A stretch of DNA of 64,000 nucleotides from Leptospira fletcheri (GCF_004769195.1 NZ_RQET01000004.1:930001-994000), one strand, 5' to 3'. Positions 46,018 to 56,053 are shown, counted from the first letter of the stretch. Program-made: numbers and translations. Notes: generated by a model not told the origin, from the letters alone.

Positions 46018-46196
46018 ATTGCCTCCGGAGTCTTTTTTTCGGAGAATTTCCTCTTTTTTTGACCGTTTCGGACGGCCTGTCGGCTATCGAACGTTCCAAG
46101 AATTAGGGTTTCGTTTTTCGGCTCGTTTTGCAAGTGATAATACCTTCTCCGAAACCGGCGGGAATTCGTTTTAAACGCTTCCAATCGTAAAATAAA

Positions 46197-46226
46197 TTGA
46201 CAGGAAAAGAAATCCCCGAATCAATA
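46197..46226 (+). promoter_or_regulatory. Candidate lipL41 promoter
   Basis: A perfect -35 hexamer TTGACA (46197-46202) is followed 18 bases later by TCAATA (46221-46226), a weak -10. It lies 46-75 bp upstream of the lipL41 ATG, in the 254-bp gap shared with nadA. The -10 is uncertain. Confidence 0.4.
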
Positions 46227-46271
46227 CGTTGTTATTCTTAAAATCATCCATAAAGGATTGGTATTAACCCA

Positions 46272-47342
46272 ATGAAAAAAATCGCTTCTCTGCTTTTTGC
46301 TGGAGCGTTGGTATTCTCACTTTCCAACTGCGCAGACACCGTAGACGTAGAATATCCCGTTTTCCCAAAAAATAAAGACGGACGCCAATTACAAAAATTC
46401 CTTGGCTCCATTCGTAACGTTGGTTTGGCCGTGGAAAAACCCCAAAAGAGTCTTTGGGAAACCGTTTTCGGAGCAGGTTCAAGCTTTATCGATCAAATGC
46501 CGGCGAAAGTTTTCGAAGCATTCGATAAAGAATCCTACTACAGACTGATCGATTTGAGCAAACGTGCTGACGCACTGAACGAGGCTACCTTGAGTCTCAC
46601 CGGTATCACCAAAAACCGTGCAAAAATCGGAAACATGCTGGGCGCGGAAGCCATTCTATACATCGGATACCAAAAACCTTATACGGAATGCGGTAGTGAG
46701 ATGATGGTGGACTACGGAGCTGCAGCGATGAAAGTCGGTGGCGCTCTCGCTTCCATGGCTACCGGTAAAAATATCGACACCAGCGGTAGCGGACCGGTGA
46801 CCAAACAAACCGGAATTCGTTATATGCTGATCCCTCTGGACGCTACTTTGATTAAAGTAGAAACCGGAGAGGTTAAAAAAGCCGTGGTTTCCAACCCTGC
46901 AAAAGTAGACGCAGGAGTAGGTAACTTGGCATGTCCTTCCGTACTGGATTCTTTCGGTAAGGCGTTGGACCAAGCAGCAGGCTATATTAAGGAACGTCTT
47001 TCTCCGCTGGTGAAAACCGAAAGGATCAGCGTTTATACGAAAGACGAAGATCCCGAAGTAGCAGGTTATCTGGACGACGGATACCAAGAGATTAAAGGAG
47101 AAACTCCTAGCTTCAAAAAAGCGAAAGAGGCTTGGGAAAAAGCAGACAAGAAAGCCGGAGGAAAATCCGGAGCTGCAAAAGCCAATATCGGAACCTATTA
47201 CTTCTCTGCCGGAGATTTTGAAAAAGCGATCAAGTATTACGAAGACGCTATGAAACTCCCAGGTGTGAACAAGAACGAGATTAGAGAACTTCGCAAACGC
47301 GTCGAAGCGGCAGCAGCCGTCGATGATAGCGGCGACAAATAA
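46272..47342 (+). CDS. lipL41: Outer-membrane lipoprotein LipL41
   Basis: 356 aa, the length of LipL41 of pathogenic Leptospira. The lipobox SLSNC follows a 20-residue signal peptide. Conserved segments match LipL41 as I remember it: [83 protein letters not shown] and [10 protein letters not shown], with TPR-like helices near the C-terminus. The protein is abundant and oligomeric in the genus and binds haemin. The next gene encodes its partner Lep. Confidence 0.93.
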   Translation: MKKIASLLFAGALVFSLSNCADTVDVEYPVFPKNKDGRQLQKFLGSIRNVGLAVEKPQKSLWETVFGAGSSFIDQMPAKVFEAFDKESYYRLIDLSKRADALNEATLSLTGITKNRAKIGNMLGAEAILYIGYQKPYTECGSEMMVDYGAAAMKVGGALASMATGKNIDTSGSGPVTKQTGIRYMLIPLDATLIKVETGEVKKAVVSNPAKVDAGVGNLACPSVLDSFGKALDQAAGYIKERLSPLVKTERISVYTKDEDPEVAGYLDDGYQEIKGETPSFKKAKEAWEKADKKAGGKSGAAKANIGTYYFSAGDFEKAIKYYEDAMKLPGVNKNEIRELRKRVEAAAAVDDSGDK

Positions 47343-47718
47343 TCGCGTTTCCTACTTTTTCGGAAGAGGGAAAAGCGGACGGTTTACGTCCGCTTTTCTT
47401 TTTTGTGTCCTAGTCGTCTTCCTGACGGCGTGTTTTAGGACCAAACCGAAACCGGAAGAGTGTGCGGATGCCCAAATCCATATCGTCAAGCTGATCGCGG
47501 ACGACGAAAGTATGCCTAAACAGGTGCAGGCATTGATGCTTCGGAGTATCTTAAAACCGGAGATGAACGAGGCTATCGTAAACCATTGCATACAGCATAA
47601 AACCTTGAAACAGGTGCAGTGCGAACAGAATGCGACTAAATTTTCGGAATTGAATGTTTGCAAAAAATACGGAACCCCGGAAGAGCCGCCTCCCGCAGGA
47701 AAAGTATCCGGCGCCTAA
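47323..47718 (+). CDS. lep: Lep, small lipoprotein partner of LipL41
   Basis: 131 aa. Its ATG (47323) lies inside the end of lipL41 (20-bp overlap); no other ATG, GTG or TTG occurs in frame before the signal peptide, so this start is forced. The signal peptide runs through [22 protein letters not shown] with a lipobox. The mature part has four Cys (EECADAQ, NHCIQHK, VQCEQN, NVCKKYG), probably two disulfides. Lep is known to be needed for full LipL41 expression. A strong intrinsic terminator lies inside its signal-peptide region, so much of the lipL41 transcript should stop before lep is read. Confidence 0.82.
   Translation: MIAATNNRVSYFFGRGKSGRFTSAFLFCVLVVFLTACFRTKPKPEECADAQIHIVKLIADDESMPKQVQALMLRSILKPEMNEAIVNHCIQHKTLKQVQCEQNATKFSELNVCKKYGTPEEPPPAGKVSGA
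47371..47404 (+). terminator. Intrinsic terminator inside the 5' end of lep
   Basis: AAAAGCGGACG-GTTTA-CGTCCGCTTTT, a perfect 11-bp stem with a 5-base loop, is followed by C and TTTTTT. It lies 29 bp after the lipL41 stop and within codons 17-27 of lep. It should let LipL41 be made in excess over Lep, with read-through or coupled translation serving lep. Confidence 0.85.
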
Positions 47719-47800
47719 GGATTCCGGATGGATCGATGGAAACACGTGATTTCAGGATTGTCACGGGTTTCCGCCGTCTAAAACCTGGAAACGGTTAGAG

Positions 47801-49714
47801 ATGGCAAAATTAAAACTCGTCCAACTTCCGGTCCCTCCACCGACCGCGTTTGCCGCCACGGGGAACGTTCCCTTGGCCGCAGGCTGCCTGGCAGTCTCCG
47901 CGAGGGAGAACGGTCTGGAAAAGAAAGGCTTGGAAGTGGAGGTCCTGGATCCCTCCGTCACGGACTTGGAGGGAGACACGAGTCTCGCAGATAGAATCGC
48001 CCGGAACGAACCGGAGTTTGTCGGCTTTTCCCTTTACCTTTGGAATTCCGAAAGGAGTCTCCACTTGGCGCGGGAGGTAAAAAACCGTTCCCCAAAAACA
48101 AAAATCCTGATCGGCGGTCCGGAGGTAAATCCGGACAATCCGTTTGTCCTTTCGGAAACGGGATACGACATTGCGGTTTCCGGAGAAGCGGAAAATACGT
48201 TTGCCAGACTCTTGGCGGCTTTACTGGAACGCGAGGATATCGGTGTCGTTCCGAATGTGGCGGTACGGGGGAAAGACGGTAGAATGGGGCCTTTTTCCCA
48301 GGAAGAAAACGCGGCATTTCCTTTGACTGCGTATCCTTCTCCTTATTTGGCCGGTTTCGTTCCTGTGGATCCGTCCCGTTCCACGTATTTGGAAACGGTT
48401 CGGGGCTGTAGATCCCAATGCACGTATTGTTTTTATCCGAAAAGCAGTAACGTACTTAGAACATTAAATATTCCTGAAACGATCGGTTTGGTACGAGGCT
48501 TGAAGGAAAAGGGTGCCCGAGAGCTGGTCTTTCTGGATCCTACCTTCAACCATAGACCGGGTTTCGAGGAATTTTTAGACTCGATCATAGAGGTGAATTC
48601 CGACCGACAGATGAGTATGTTCGGCGAGCTGCGTTCGGAAGGGATCACGGAAAAAATCGCGGACAAACTCGCCGCTGCCGGATTCGATAGGATCGAACTC
48701 GGCATGCAATCGATCAATAAGGAAACTCTAAAGCGTGTCAAACGTTACGGCAGTCCCGAAAAGGTTGCCGAAGCGGCTAGGATGTTGGCGGACCGAGGGA
48801 TCGAACTTTTGTTGGATTTGATCATCGGGCTTCCGGGAGATGGTCCAGAGGACGTTCTCGAGGGGATCGATTTCTTTTTCGAAAAAGGTTTGGGGGAATG
48901 GGTGCAGGTTTTTCCCTTGTCTGTGCTTCCCGGGACGGCAATGAGAAAGGATGCGGAACGGGAAGGTTTGATTTATCTTTCAAAACCTCCTTATCGGATC
49001 ATACGCACTCCGAATTTCTCTCCGGAAGACCTCGCTTCCACTCTCTTCCGCTCGGAAGATCGTTTGGATCGGCGATTGGACGAGACTCCTAGGCCTTTTC
49101 TTGCCGATTTCGATCCGAGCATGAGGGACGTATTCGTTTTTTCGGAAAACGGAGGGAGGGACGAGGGGATAACAGATTTCTCCGTTCCGGGTTCTCGGCA
49201 TATCGCCGTTTGGTGGAAGGGAAAGAATTTGGAATCGAGCAAAAAGGAATTCTTTTCGAAACTGAGGGTCAGGCTTCTCAAGGATCCATACACCGTTACG
49301 GACGTCGTCCTTTATCCTAGGGAACCTTTTTCCCCCAAGTTAATTAACGAAATCATGATGGAGTTTTCCGCAATTCCGGCATCCTATCTTTCCAGGACCT
49401 TAGCGCACCGGGGAGAAAACATGCTGCATAGAATCGTGCTTGTGCTGCCGGAAAACGTTTCATTTCCCGAAGAATGGCTGGACGATATTTCGGAATATCT
49501 GCCCGTTTTCCGGGAAATGAAATGGGAGGATGCCGTTCGAAAATCCGGCGAACTGGGAGGAGAGTTTCCCGGCGCAAGGATTCTCGATCAGGAATTTCAT
49601 GAAGGGGCCTGGGAGGCTTTGTCGGAGAGTGCCGATCCAGAAGCGGTTCTATTTGCAAATCGGAATCTGGAAAAAAAATGGTGCTGGGAAGTTCTAGGAT
49701 ATTCGGAAAAATAA
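47801..49714 (+). CDS. B12-binding radical SAM protein (DUF4080-like)
   Basis: 637 aa. An N-terminal cobalamin-binding Rossmann domain (about 1-150: VGFSLYLWN, KILIGGPEVNPDNP) is followed by a radical SAM core with CRSQCTYCFYPKS (CxxxCxxC, about 205) and typical strands (ELVFLDPTFNHRPG, IELGMQSINKETLK, DLIIGLPGDGPEDV). A C-terminal region of about 240 aa follows the barrel. The group contains methylases and ring-modifying enzymes of unknown substrate. It follows lep by 82 bp on the same strand. The next gene converges on it. Confidence 0.85.
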   Translation: MAKLKLVQLPVPPPTAFAATGNVPLAAGCLAVSARENGLEKKGLEVEVLDPSVTDLEGDTSLADRIARNEPEFVGFSLYLWNSERSLHLAREVKNRSPKTKILIGGPEVNPDNPFVLSETGYDIAVSGEAENTFARLLAALLEREDIGVVPNVAVRGKDGRMGPFSQEENAAFPLTAYPSPYLAGFVPVDPSRSTYLETVRGCRSQCTYCFYPKSSNVLRTLNIPETIGLVRGLKEKGARELVFLDPTFNHRPGFEEFLDSIIEVNSDRQMSMFGELRSEGITEKIADKLAAAGFDRIELGMQSINKETLKRVKRYGSPEKVAEAARMLADRGIELLLDLIIGLPGDGPEDVLEGIDFFFEKGLGEWVQVFPLSVLPGTAMRKDAEREGLIYLSKPPYRIIRTPNFSPEDLASTLFRSEDRLDRRLDETPRPFLADFDPSMRDVFVFSENGGRDEGITDFSVPGSRHIAVWWKGKNLESSKKEFFSKLRVRLLKDPYTVTDVVLYPREPFSPKLINEIMMEFSAIPASYLSRTLAHRGENMLHRIVLVLPENVSFPEEWLDDISEYLPVFREMKWEDAVRKSGELGGEFPGARILDQEFHEGAWEALSESADPEAVLFANRNLEKKWCWEVLGYSEK

Positions 49715-49716
49715 AC

Positions 49717-51675
49717 TCATTCCCGTTGCTTGGAAATACTCAGAGTGTGTAGGTGAAGATTCTTTAACAAGCGCGATAGCGTCCGATTGGAAGTGCATGC
49801 CGTCTTGCTCGGAGGGAGGTGGACTCGCGAGGTTTCGTGGTGTAATTTCACTTTTCTCATTCTGTATCCGGAATAAGATAGAAGTTCCCCTCCTTTTTCG
49901 TCCAACTCGAAACTCAAGGTATCCCCTAGGTTTCTTCCGTGGCCTAAGACGATCAGAGTATTCTTGCTCAAGGGTCTGACGGGAAAAACCGAACGGTTAG
50001 CGACGCCGGGGATTCTTAAGGACATATTCATCATTATGAATCCGGTGTCTTCGTCGTAAGAAAATTGCAGTTTTTCTAATATATCTTCCGGGTCGGCACA
50101 TTCGGGTTTATAGGTTTCCATCCTATCGTGCCATTCGGAGGTCAGCGGATAAGGTTCCACTTTCTCCGCCAGACCCAACATTCCTCCTTTAGGGATTTGG
50201 GTAGTGGAAAAAGCAAGGGCGGGTTGCTTCGAGAATTCGTGCAGAGAGATCCGAATCTTATCCAGATTTTCACGATCCCGGTCGAACAACCCGAAGAGTG
50301 TCGGGATTTTCGGCAAGAAATCCCCGTTCATCAGAGGTTGGAGGGAAAATTCCGAGGAGAACATCGTGAGTTTAGGATTTTTTTTCCCGAAGTCGAGCTT
50401 GTGTAAGCCGAAGGGGGAAGCGTAATATCCTTCCCACTTTTTCCACACTCTGATCTGCTCCGGTCCGGGATTTTTTTCCATTTTCGTTTTTACACGAAGA
50501 TTTTGCCTACGCCCGGTTTTGACTTCGGAAAGCGTGGATAAAAATTCGATCGCGAGTTCCTCCAGTCCAGTCGATCCGCTACTTAAAGTATTGGAAACCA
50601 AGAAGACTCCGGTTTGGTTTTCCGGATCCAGGAGTAGGTAGGAGGAAAAAGGGGGCAGGTCACCTCCGTGCCCTGCAAACATGAGATTTCCGCGCGAATC
50701 TAGGAATCTCCACAAAGGGAGGCCGATCTCGAAATCCAAGTCCCTCTCTATTCCTTTATTTTGTTTTTCGTAAAATTCCGAAAGGCTTCTACCGGTCATC
50801 AGTTTATTTCCTTTACCGGCCTTCGTAAATAGGGCTTTGATAAACGAATTCATATCTTCGGGAGTCGTGGATAACGAAGTAGCCGCCAAATCCCTGAGTT
50901 TCGGGACCTTGGTTTCCGTCTTCCACAGCCATCCGGAATAGCCTTCGGATTTTTGAGCCTCAGGTAAATCGTCGAAAAAACTCGTATTCTTCATGCCCGC
51001 CGGGTCGAATACGAATCTCCTCATATATTCCTCGAAACTGTAACCGCTTGTCCTCTCCACGATGATGCTTAAGAGGGAAAAGCCCAGATTGCTGTATGCG
51101 AACGCAGTGTTCGGAGGACGCGTTAGGTGGATGCCCTGTAAAAGGGGGGGCAATTCGTTGTAAGGGGATTTGTCCAAGGAATGGTCCGATAGCATCCAGT
51201 CTTCGAAGACGTCCGAAGGTAAGCCGGAATGGTGAGTGAGAAGTTGACGGACCGTAAACGGTTTCGCTTCCGGAAACCGGGAAGATACGCCTTTCAATTC
51301 GGGAATATATCTCTCGGCGGGGTCGTCCAAGATCACTTTTCCGTTTTCCGCTAATTGTAAAACCGCGATCCCGGTGAATATTTTGGAAAGGGATCCTACT
51401 TTAAAGATGGTATTTTCCTGAACCGGTCTTTCGGAAGAGGCTTTTCCTAATCCTCCTACGATGGACTTTCCCGAGCCGTCGGTAATCGCGAAACCTATAC
51501 CTACGATTTCTTCCTGCCTAATCCTTTCTCGTAATTTTTGCATCACGACATCATGAAGATAATCGTAGTTCCCTGCGATGCCGGCGGCGGGTCTGACTGC
51601 GACGGAACTTCCACACGATAAAACCGTCAGGAAGAGAAAGGATAAAATCGCTTTCCGAAACATTCTTACATCCAT
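49717..51675 (-). CDS. Serine hydrolase, beta-lactamase-related lipoprotein
   Basis: 652 aa. The signal peptide ends in a lipobox (LTVLSC). The N-terminal 400 residues form a class C beta-lactamase-like domain with SLSK (GSLSKIFTG), the YSN motif in AYSNLGFSLL, and HSGLPSDVFE. A C-terminal domain of roughly 230 residues resembles the DUF3471-type beta-barrel extension of esterases of this family. It is likely a D-stereospecific peptidase or esterase in the envelope. Its smaller relative is at 25809-26915. Confidence 0.85.
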   Translation of the reverse strand: MDVRMFRKAILSFLFLTVLSCGSSVAVRPAAGIAGNYDYLHDVVMQKLRERIRQEEIVGIGFAITDGSGKSIVGGLGKASSERPVQENTIFKVGSLSKIFTGIAVLQLAENGKVILDDPAERYIPELKGVSSRFPEAKPFTVRQLLTHHSGLPSDVFEDWMLSDHSLDKSPYNELPPLLQGIHLTRPPNTAFAYSNLGFSLLSIIVERTSGYSFEEYMRRFVFDPAGMKNTSFFDDLPEAQKSEGYSGWLWKTETKVPKLRDLAATSLSTTPEDMNSFIKALFTKAGKGNKLMTGRSLSEFYEKQNKGIERDLDFEIGLPLWRFLDSRGNLMFAGHGGDLPPFSSYLLLDPENQTGVFLVSNTLSSGSTGLEELAIEFLSTLSEVKTGRRQNLRVKTKMEKNPGPEQIRVWKKWEGYYASPFGLHKLDFGKKNPKLTMFSSEFSLQPLMNGDFLPKIPTLFGLFDRDRENLDKIRISLHEFSKQPALAFSTTQIPKGGMLGLAEKVEPYPLTSEWHDRMETYKPECADPEDILEKLQFSYDEDTGFIMMNMSLRIPGVANRSVFPVRPLSKNTLIVLGHGRNLGDTLSFELDEKGGELLSYSGYRMRKVKLHHETSRVHLPPSKTACTSNRTLSRLLKNLHLHTLSISKQRE

Positions 51676-51916
51676 AGTCGTTAGTTCTAACAGTCTATAC
51701 GAATCTCGATGATGAGACGACAGAACTTTACAAGTTCAAACCAGGATATAATTTCTTTTCGCTTATGCAAGCCTGTTCAGAGAAATCATCGGAAATCCCA
51801 CTTCGGAATTCCAAAGCGGAGTGGTTCTTTTCCGATTTACGTCTCGAAAAAAAGGGAATTGGACAAACGGTTGCAAATGCTTGATTTTCTCGGGGATTTG
51901 TATAGCATAAGTTTTC

Positions 51917-52198
51917 ATGGTGCGCGAAGCTATTCTGAAAGAATTCAGGACTTTACCAGGTGTGGGAAAGGTGATTGCGGAAGATTTGTGGAATCTAGGC
52001 GTCCGCGGAAAAGAGGATTTGGCGGGACGGAACCCTGAAAAACTCTACGACGAACTTTGCGATCTGCAAGGGACGAAAGTGGACAGATGCATGTTATACG
52101 TTTTTCGGTGCGCTGTTTACGTTTCGGCGACTCCCGTTCCGGATCCGAATCGCACGAAATGGTGGAATTGGAAAGATAAAACCGAATTTCCTTCCTAG
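51917..52198 (+). CDS. Helix-hairpin-helix protein of the Cdd1/DUF4332-like group
   Basis: 93 aa. A helix-hairpin-helix motif (LKEFRTLPGVGKVIAEDLWNLG) is followed by LYDELCDLQGTKVDRCMLYVFRCAVYV, matching small "pathogenicity locus" Cdd1 proteins. These bind nucleic acid; their role is unclear. The name is historical and does not imply virulence. Its stop overlaps the end of the uracil-DNA glycosylase gene by 4 bp, convergent. Confidence 0.78.
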   Translation: MVREAILKEFRTLPGVGKVIAEDLWNLGVRGKEDLAGRNPEKLYDELCDLQGTKVDRCMLYVFRCAVYVSATPVPDPNRTKWWNWKDKTEFPS

Positions 52199-52818
52199 AA
52201 CTTTAAGAGCTCACGCTCGACGGCGGGGTGTTTTCGGATTAGATCCAACGCTTTGGCGATCAGGATTTTTCCTTCCTGAGTATGGTTCCAAACATTCAAA
52301 CCGGAAGGATGAGGAAGAGGGATCCAGTCCAGCTCGACGCCGTGAAATTCTCTTCTGAATTTTTTTCCGATTACGTCCTCGAGTTTGTATTTTTTCTCCG
52401 CGTGCAATTGGTCGATCGCGAGTTTCCCGATCGGGATCACTAATTCTGGTTCGTTGAATCTGACCTCGAAGGCCAAGAAACCGGAGCAATTTTCGATCTC
52501 CGAAGGATCCGGCTTTCTGTCTCCGCTTTTCGCCTTTCCGGGAAAGCAACGGCAGACTGCAGCCATATTCACTTTCGATCGATAGAGTTCTTCTTCGATG
52601 CCGATCGAGGAGAACCATTTGAAGAGTGTTTTCCCGGCAGTATAAGCGAAGGGTCTTCCGTATCTTTCCTCGTGTATCCCCGGGGCCTGACCTATACTCA
52701 TGATCTTCGCGTTCGCGATACAGCCTTGGACAGGATTTCCTTCCATCTTCGGGCATCTTCTGCAATGGAGAAGGGTGTCTATGTGATTTTGGAATTCTAG
52801 AGGTAAGGACATCCTCAA
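52195..52818 (-). CDS. Uracil-DNA glycosylase superfamily protein (Fe-S type)
   Basis: 207 aa. Cys residues in HCRRCP, CRCFPGK and ENCSGFL fit the four-Cys [4Fe-4S] cluster of family 4/5 glycosylases. The active-site motif GQAPGIHE with GRPF and the late HPSG motif are present. It removes uracil or damaged bases from DNA. Its ATG overlaps the end of the STAS gene by 4 bp, so the two are coupled. Confidence 0.88.
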   Translation of the reverse strand: MRMSLPLEFQNHIDTLLHCRRCPKMEGNPVQGCIANAKIMSIGQAPGIHEERYGRPFAYTAGKTLFKWFSSIGIEEELYRSKVNMAAVCRCFPGKAKSGDRKPDPSEIENCSGFLAFEVRFNEPELVIPIGKLAIDQLHAEKKYKLEDVIGKKFRREFHGVELDWIPLPHPSGLNVWNHTQEGKILIAKALDLIRKHPAVERELLKF

Positions 52819-53234
52819 GGCGCGAGCAATTTCCAGGCTTCGGCGGAAGTGGCACCCACCTTGATCAGACTTTTGAGTTTGGTAAGTTCCAGGATCTTAT
52901 TCACTTGGGATGAAGGGGAAAAAACCGCGATCCCACCTTTTCCCATTTTAACCAAACGGGAATGCGTCGCCATAAACACTCCGAGACCGGAAGAGTCTAT
53001 GTATTTCACGCTCTCCATATTCACCAAAAGATACAGGAAGCCGCGATCCAGGAGGTGAAAGAATTTCTCCTTCATGATCTGTGCGGAATACAAATTGATT
53101 TCTCCCGCTATCCTTACAACCACCGCATCTTGCGGGAGCCCAAGCGGTGTATGATTCGGATCCAGAAAAACCCCCAATTCGGGTGCATCATGATCGAATT
53201 CCTTGCTATCTAAATTAAAGGGAGTTTCCGCCAT
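52815..53234 (-). CDS. STAS-domain anti-sigma factor antagonist
   Basis: 139 aa. The phosphorylatable Ser is in YIDSSGLGVFMATH and the fold follows VVVRIAGEINLYSAQIMKEKF and KGGIAVFSPSSQVNKILELTKL. STAS anti-anti-sigma factors are controlled by SpoIIE-type phosphatases and anti-sigma kinases; the SpoIIE protein at 1483-3984 is a candidate partner, though distant. An N-terminal extension of about 30 residues precedes the domain. Confidence 0.88.
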   Translation of the reverse strand: MAETPFNLDSKEFDHDAPELGVFLDPNHTPLGLPQDAVVVRIAGEINLYSAQIMKEKFFHLLDRGFLYLLVNMESVKYIDSSGLGVFMATHSRLVKMGKGGIAVFSPSSQVNKILELTKLKSLIKVGATSAEAWKLLAP

Positions 53235-53333
53235 AATTTCCGAATGATTCTTTCCGGGTTTAAATTGAATTTACCGGCTCGTCGAACAGTCTGCGTTTTG
53301 TCTTGGGATTTTTCGACCGTTTTTTCTCTTCTG

Positions 53334-54497
53334 TTAGCGTTCTTCGCGGACTCCTTCCGAAATTTTAATCGGATAAATCTCGGCGGAAATCCCGAATTTC
53401 CGGGAATAAGCGTCGTTACATTCGGAAAAAAGGGAAGACACGCGGCCGATCCGATCCAGTACGAGAACGCAACCTCCGAATCCTCCGCCGATCATTCTGG
53501 CGCCTATGACGTCCTTTCCCTTCATCCAATCCACGATAGAATCCGTCTCCGGACAGGAGACCTCGAAGAGGCGAGAAAGGGAGTCGTGGCAGGAATATAA
53601 GGATTTCCCCACCTCGAGAACGTCTCCTTTCTGCAAGCCATGAATCACGTTATGTGTTCTTTTGCGTTCCCCGATTACGTGCAAAGCTCTCGACATTTCC
53701 TGTGGAGTGAGCTCCCTTGTTTCACTCAACCATTCTTCCTCGGCACGGTACAGGGAAGTCAATGTCGGCCGGGTTTTCTTCAGTTTTTCCAGGGCGGATT
53801 CGGTTTCCGTTCTTCGGTCGTTGTAACTGCTGTCTTTTAGGCTATGCTTTACTTTGGAATCGATGAGAACCAGTTCACAATCCTTCCATTCCAGCGGAAA
53901 ATACTCGTATTCCAGAGTTTCCGTATCCAAAGAAATACAGCTCTCCGGCTTTGCCACGGAGATGACGAACTGGTCCATAATTCCGCAGTTGACTCCGACA
54001 AATCCGTTTTCGGCCGATTGTCCCAAGAGTGCGATCTTCGTTTTGGAGAGGTTCCACCCGAACAGTTCCGAAAGGGAATAAGCAGTTACCACTTCCAATG
54101 CCGCCGACGAGGAAAGTCCGGCTCCTTGGGGGATGTTTCCTCCGAATGCGAGATCGAATCCTCGGACGGGCAAGCCGATCTTTTTCGCTTCGGATGCGAC
54201 TCCCAAGACGTAATTGGACCAGGTTTGGATCGGGTCATACTCGAGAGCTTCGGAGATTTTCCAAGAGTCGTAATCTAAAGAATATATCCGAAGAAGATTC
54301 GTTCCGTTCGTCCTAACCGCCGCAGAGATTCGGAAATCGATTGCGGCAGGTAAAACGATTCCTCCGATGTAATCGACATGCTCGCCGATGATATTGATTC
54401 TACCCGGGGCCGAAAAAAGACGGATTCGTCCAGCCTTGGGAGACTGCGGAAGGGAATTCAAAATGCGGATCAGTTCTTCCGTTTTTGGACCTGACAT
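53334..54497 (-). CDS. galK: Galactokinase
   Basis: 387 aa. GHMP-kinase motifs are complete: APGRINIIGEHVDYIGG (galactose-binding signature), GGNIPQGAGLSSSAALEV (ATP loop), GVNCGIMDQFV and the C-terminal GARMIGGGFGGCVL. It phosphorylates galactose in the Leloir pathway. galT and galE are not in the window. It is divergent from pgi, with about 170 bp between them, so sugar metabolism genes cluster here. Confidence 0.94.
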   Translation of the reverse strand: MSGPKTEELIRILNSLPQSPKAGRIRLFSAPGRINIIGEHVDYIGGIVLPAAIDFRISAAVRTNGTNLLRIYSLDYDSWKISEALEYDPIQTWSNYVLGVASEAKKIGLPVRGFDLAFGGNIPQGAGLSSSAALEVVTAYSLSELFGWNLSKTKIALLGQSAENGFVGVNCGIMDQFVISVAKPESCISLDTETLEYEYFPLEWKDCELVLIDSKVKHSLKDSSYNDRRTETESALEKLKKTRPTLTSLYRAEEEWLSETRELTPQEMSRALHVIGERKRTHNVIHGLQKGDVLEVGKSLYSCHDSLSRLFEVSCPETDSIVDWMKGKDVIGARMIGGGFGGCVLVLDRIGRVSSLFSECNDAYSRKFGISAEIYPIKISEGVREER

Positions 54498-54667
54498 GAA
54501 AGATTCTCGGATTCGATCGACTGAATCCGGAGTCGCTTACGATCGTACGGAGGTCCCGAATTTCAAGTCTCTTTTCTCCCTATCAGGAGAAACTCGTAAT
54601 TTCGGATCCACATCTTTTCCTTGCTATCCGGGAACCCGTCGGTATTCTGCCCGGATCGGTAAGACGT

Positions 54668-56008
54668 ATGACTTTTGCTTTGGAATTCAAAGATCGCTTT
54701 GCCTCCGAGTTTTTAGGGAAGGATCCTAAAAACGAATTGTGGAAGGACGCCGGGATCGCGCTGGAGAATTTAATTTCGGGGAAGGGAAAGGGGAGCGATT
54801 TCTTAGGGTGGGTCCGTTACCCGCAAAGGCTTTTATCATCGGAGATAGAAAGAATCGTATCGGAAGCGGAACGAATCCGGAGCCAATCCGAAACCGTAGT
54901 ACTGATCGGAATCGGGGGCTCCTATCTCGGGGCTAAGGCGGTGATAGACGCAACCAAACCGCATTTTTTCCGGCCGAAGATCGGATCTCCCGAAATCATC
55001 TATGCCGGTCATCATTTGGACGGTAGATACCATTCCGAATTGTTGAAATATCTGGAAACTAGGGAATTTTCGATCAACGTAATATCGAAGTCGGGAACGA
55101 CGACGGAACCTGCCTTGGCTTTCCGATTGCTCTGGAATCTCGCAAAGAGAAAATACGGAGACAAGGCTCCGCAAAGGGTGATCGCGACCACTGATTCGAA
55201 GAAAGGAGCCTTGCGGAAAATGTCGGATGTTCTCGGGTTTTCCACATTCTCCATTCCTGACGATGTGGGGGGACGGTACTCCGTTTCGACTCCCGTGGGT
55301 CTGGTTCCGATCGCGATTGCAGGGATCGACATTCGCGCTTTCGTCGCCGGGTTCCGTGGAGCTGCGGATCATCTTTTAAGTAAAACTTCGCCCGAAGAGA
55401 ATCTTTCCTGCAGATATGCGGTTTTGAGGAACCGATTCTATCGCGAAGGAAGGAACATAGAAGTCCTTTCGAATTTTACACCTTCATTAAGTACTCTTAC
55501 CGAATGGTGGAAGCAACTGTACGGAGAGAGCGAGGGGAAAGACGGAAAAGGAATCTTTCCGGCCGGAGTCAACTTGACTACGGATCTGCACTCTATGGGG
55601 CAATACCTTCAGGAAGGGGAACGGAATTTGTTCGAGACGGTGCTTCGTCCGGAAGAGACCGCCGAAGATCCTGTGATTCCCACGGACGAAGACGATCTGG
55701 ACGGTTTGAATTTTTTGGCGGGAAAACCGATGAGGGAAGTGAATCGGCAGGCGATTTTGGGGACCTTGGCCGCACATTCGGAGGGAAACGTTCCCTGTAT
55801 CGAAATTTGTTTTCCGGATACCGGTCCAGAATATCTAGGAAATCTAATGTATTTTTTCGAGCTGGCGTGCGGTATTTCCGGCAGCTTATCGGGCGTAAAC
55901 CCTTTCGACCAACCGGGAGTGGAGGCCTATAAGAGAAACATGTTTGCGCTTTTGGGAAAATCCGGCTTCGAGGAGCTGAGGGAAAAGTTAAGAGCAAAAG
56001 GAATATGA
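54668..56008 (+). CDS. pgi: Glucose-6-phosphate isomerase
   Basis: 446 aa, the short PGI type of many bacteria. Interconverts glucose-6-phosphate and fructose-6-phosphate. Motifs include VLIGIGGSYLGAKAV, VISKSGTTTEPALAFR, GVGGRYSVSTP-like DVGGRYSVSTPVGL, and NPFDQPGVEAYK with the catalytic-base Glu/Lys region. It stands divergent from galK. Confidence 0.95.
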   Translation: MTFALEFKDRFASEFLGKDPKNELWKDAGIALENLISGKGKGSDFLGWVRYPQRLLSSEIERIVSEAERIRSQSETVVLIGIGGSYLGAKAVIDATKPHFFRPKIGSPEIIYAGHHLDGRYHSELLKYLETREFSINVISKSGTTTEPALAFRLLWNLAKRKYGDKAPQRVIATTDSKKGALRKMSDVLGFSTFSIPDDVGGRYSVSTPVGLVPIAIAGIDIRAFVAGFRGAADHLLSKTSPEENLSCRYAVLRNRFYREGRNIEVLSNFTPSLSTLTEWWKQLYGESEGKDGKGIFPAGVNLTTDLHSMGQYLQEGERNLFETVLRPEETAEDPVIPTDEDDLDGLNFLAGKPMREVNRQAILGTLAAHSEGNVPCIEICFPDTGPEYLGNLMYFFELACGISGSLSGVNPFDQPGVEAYKRNMFALLGKSGFEELREKLRAKGI

Positions 56009-56053
56009 AAGATTCGGACTTGACAATCGGAAGATTTTGATCGCCATTGAAGT

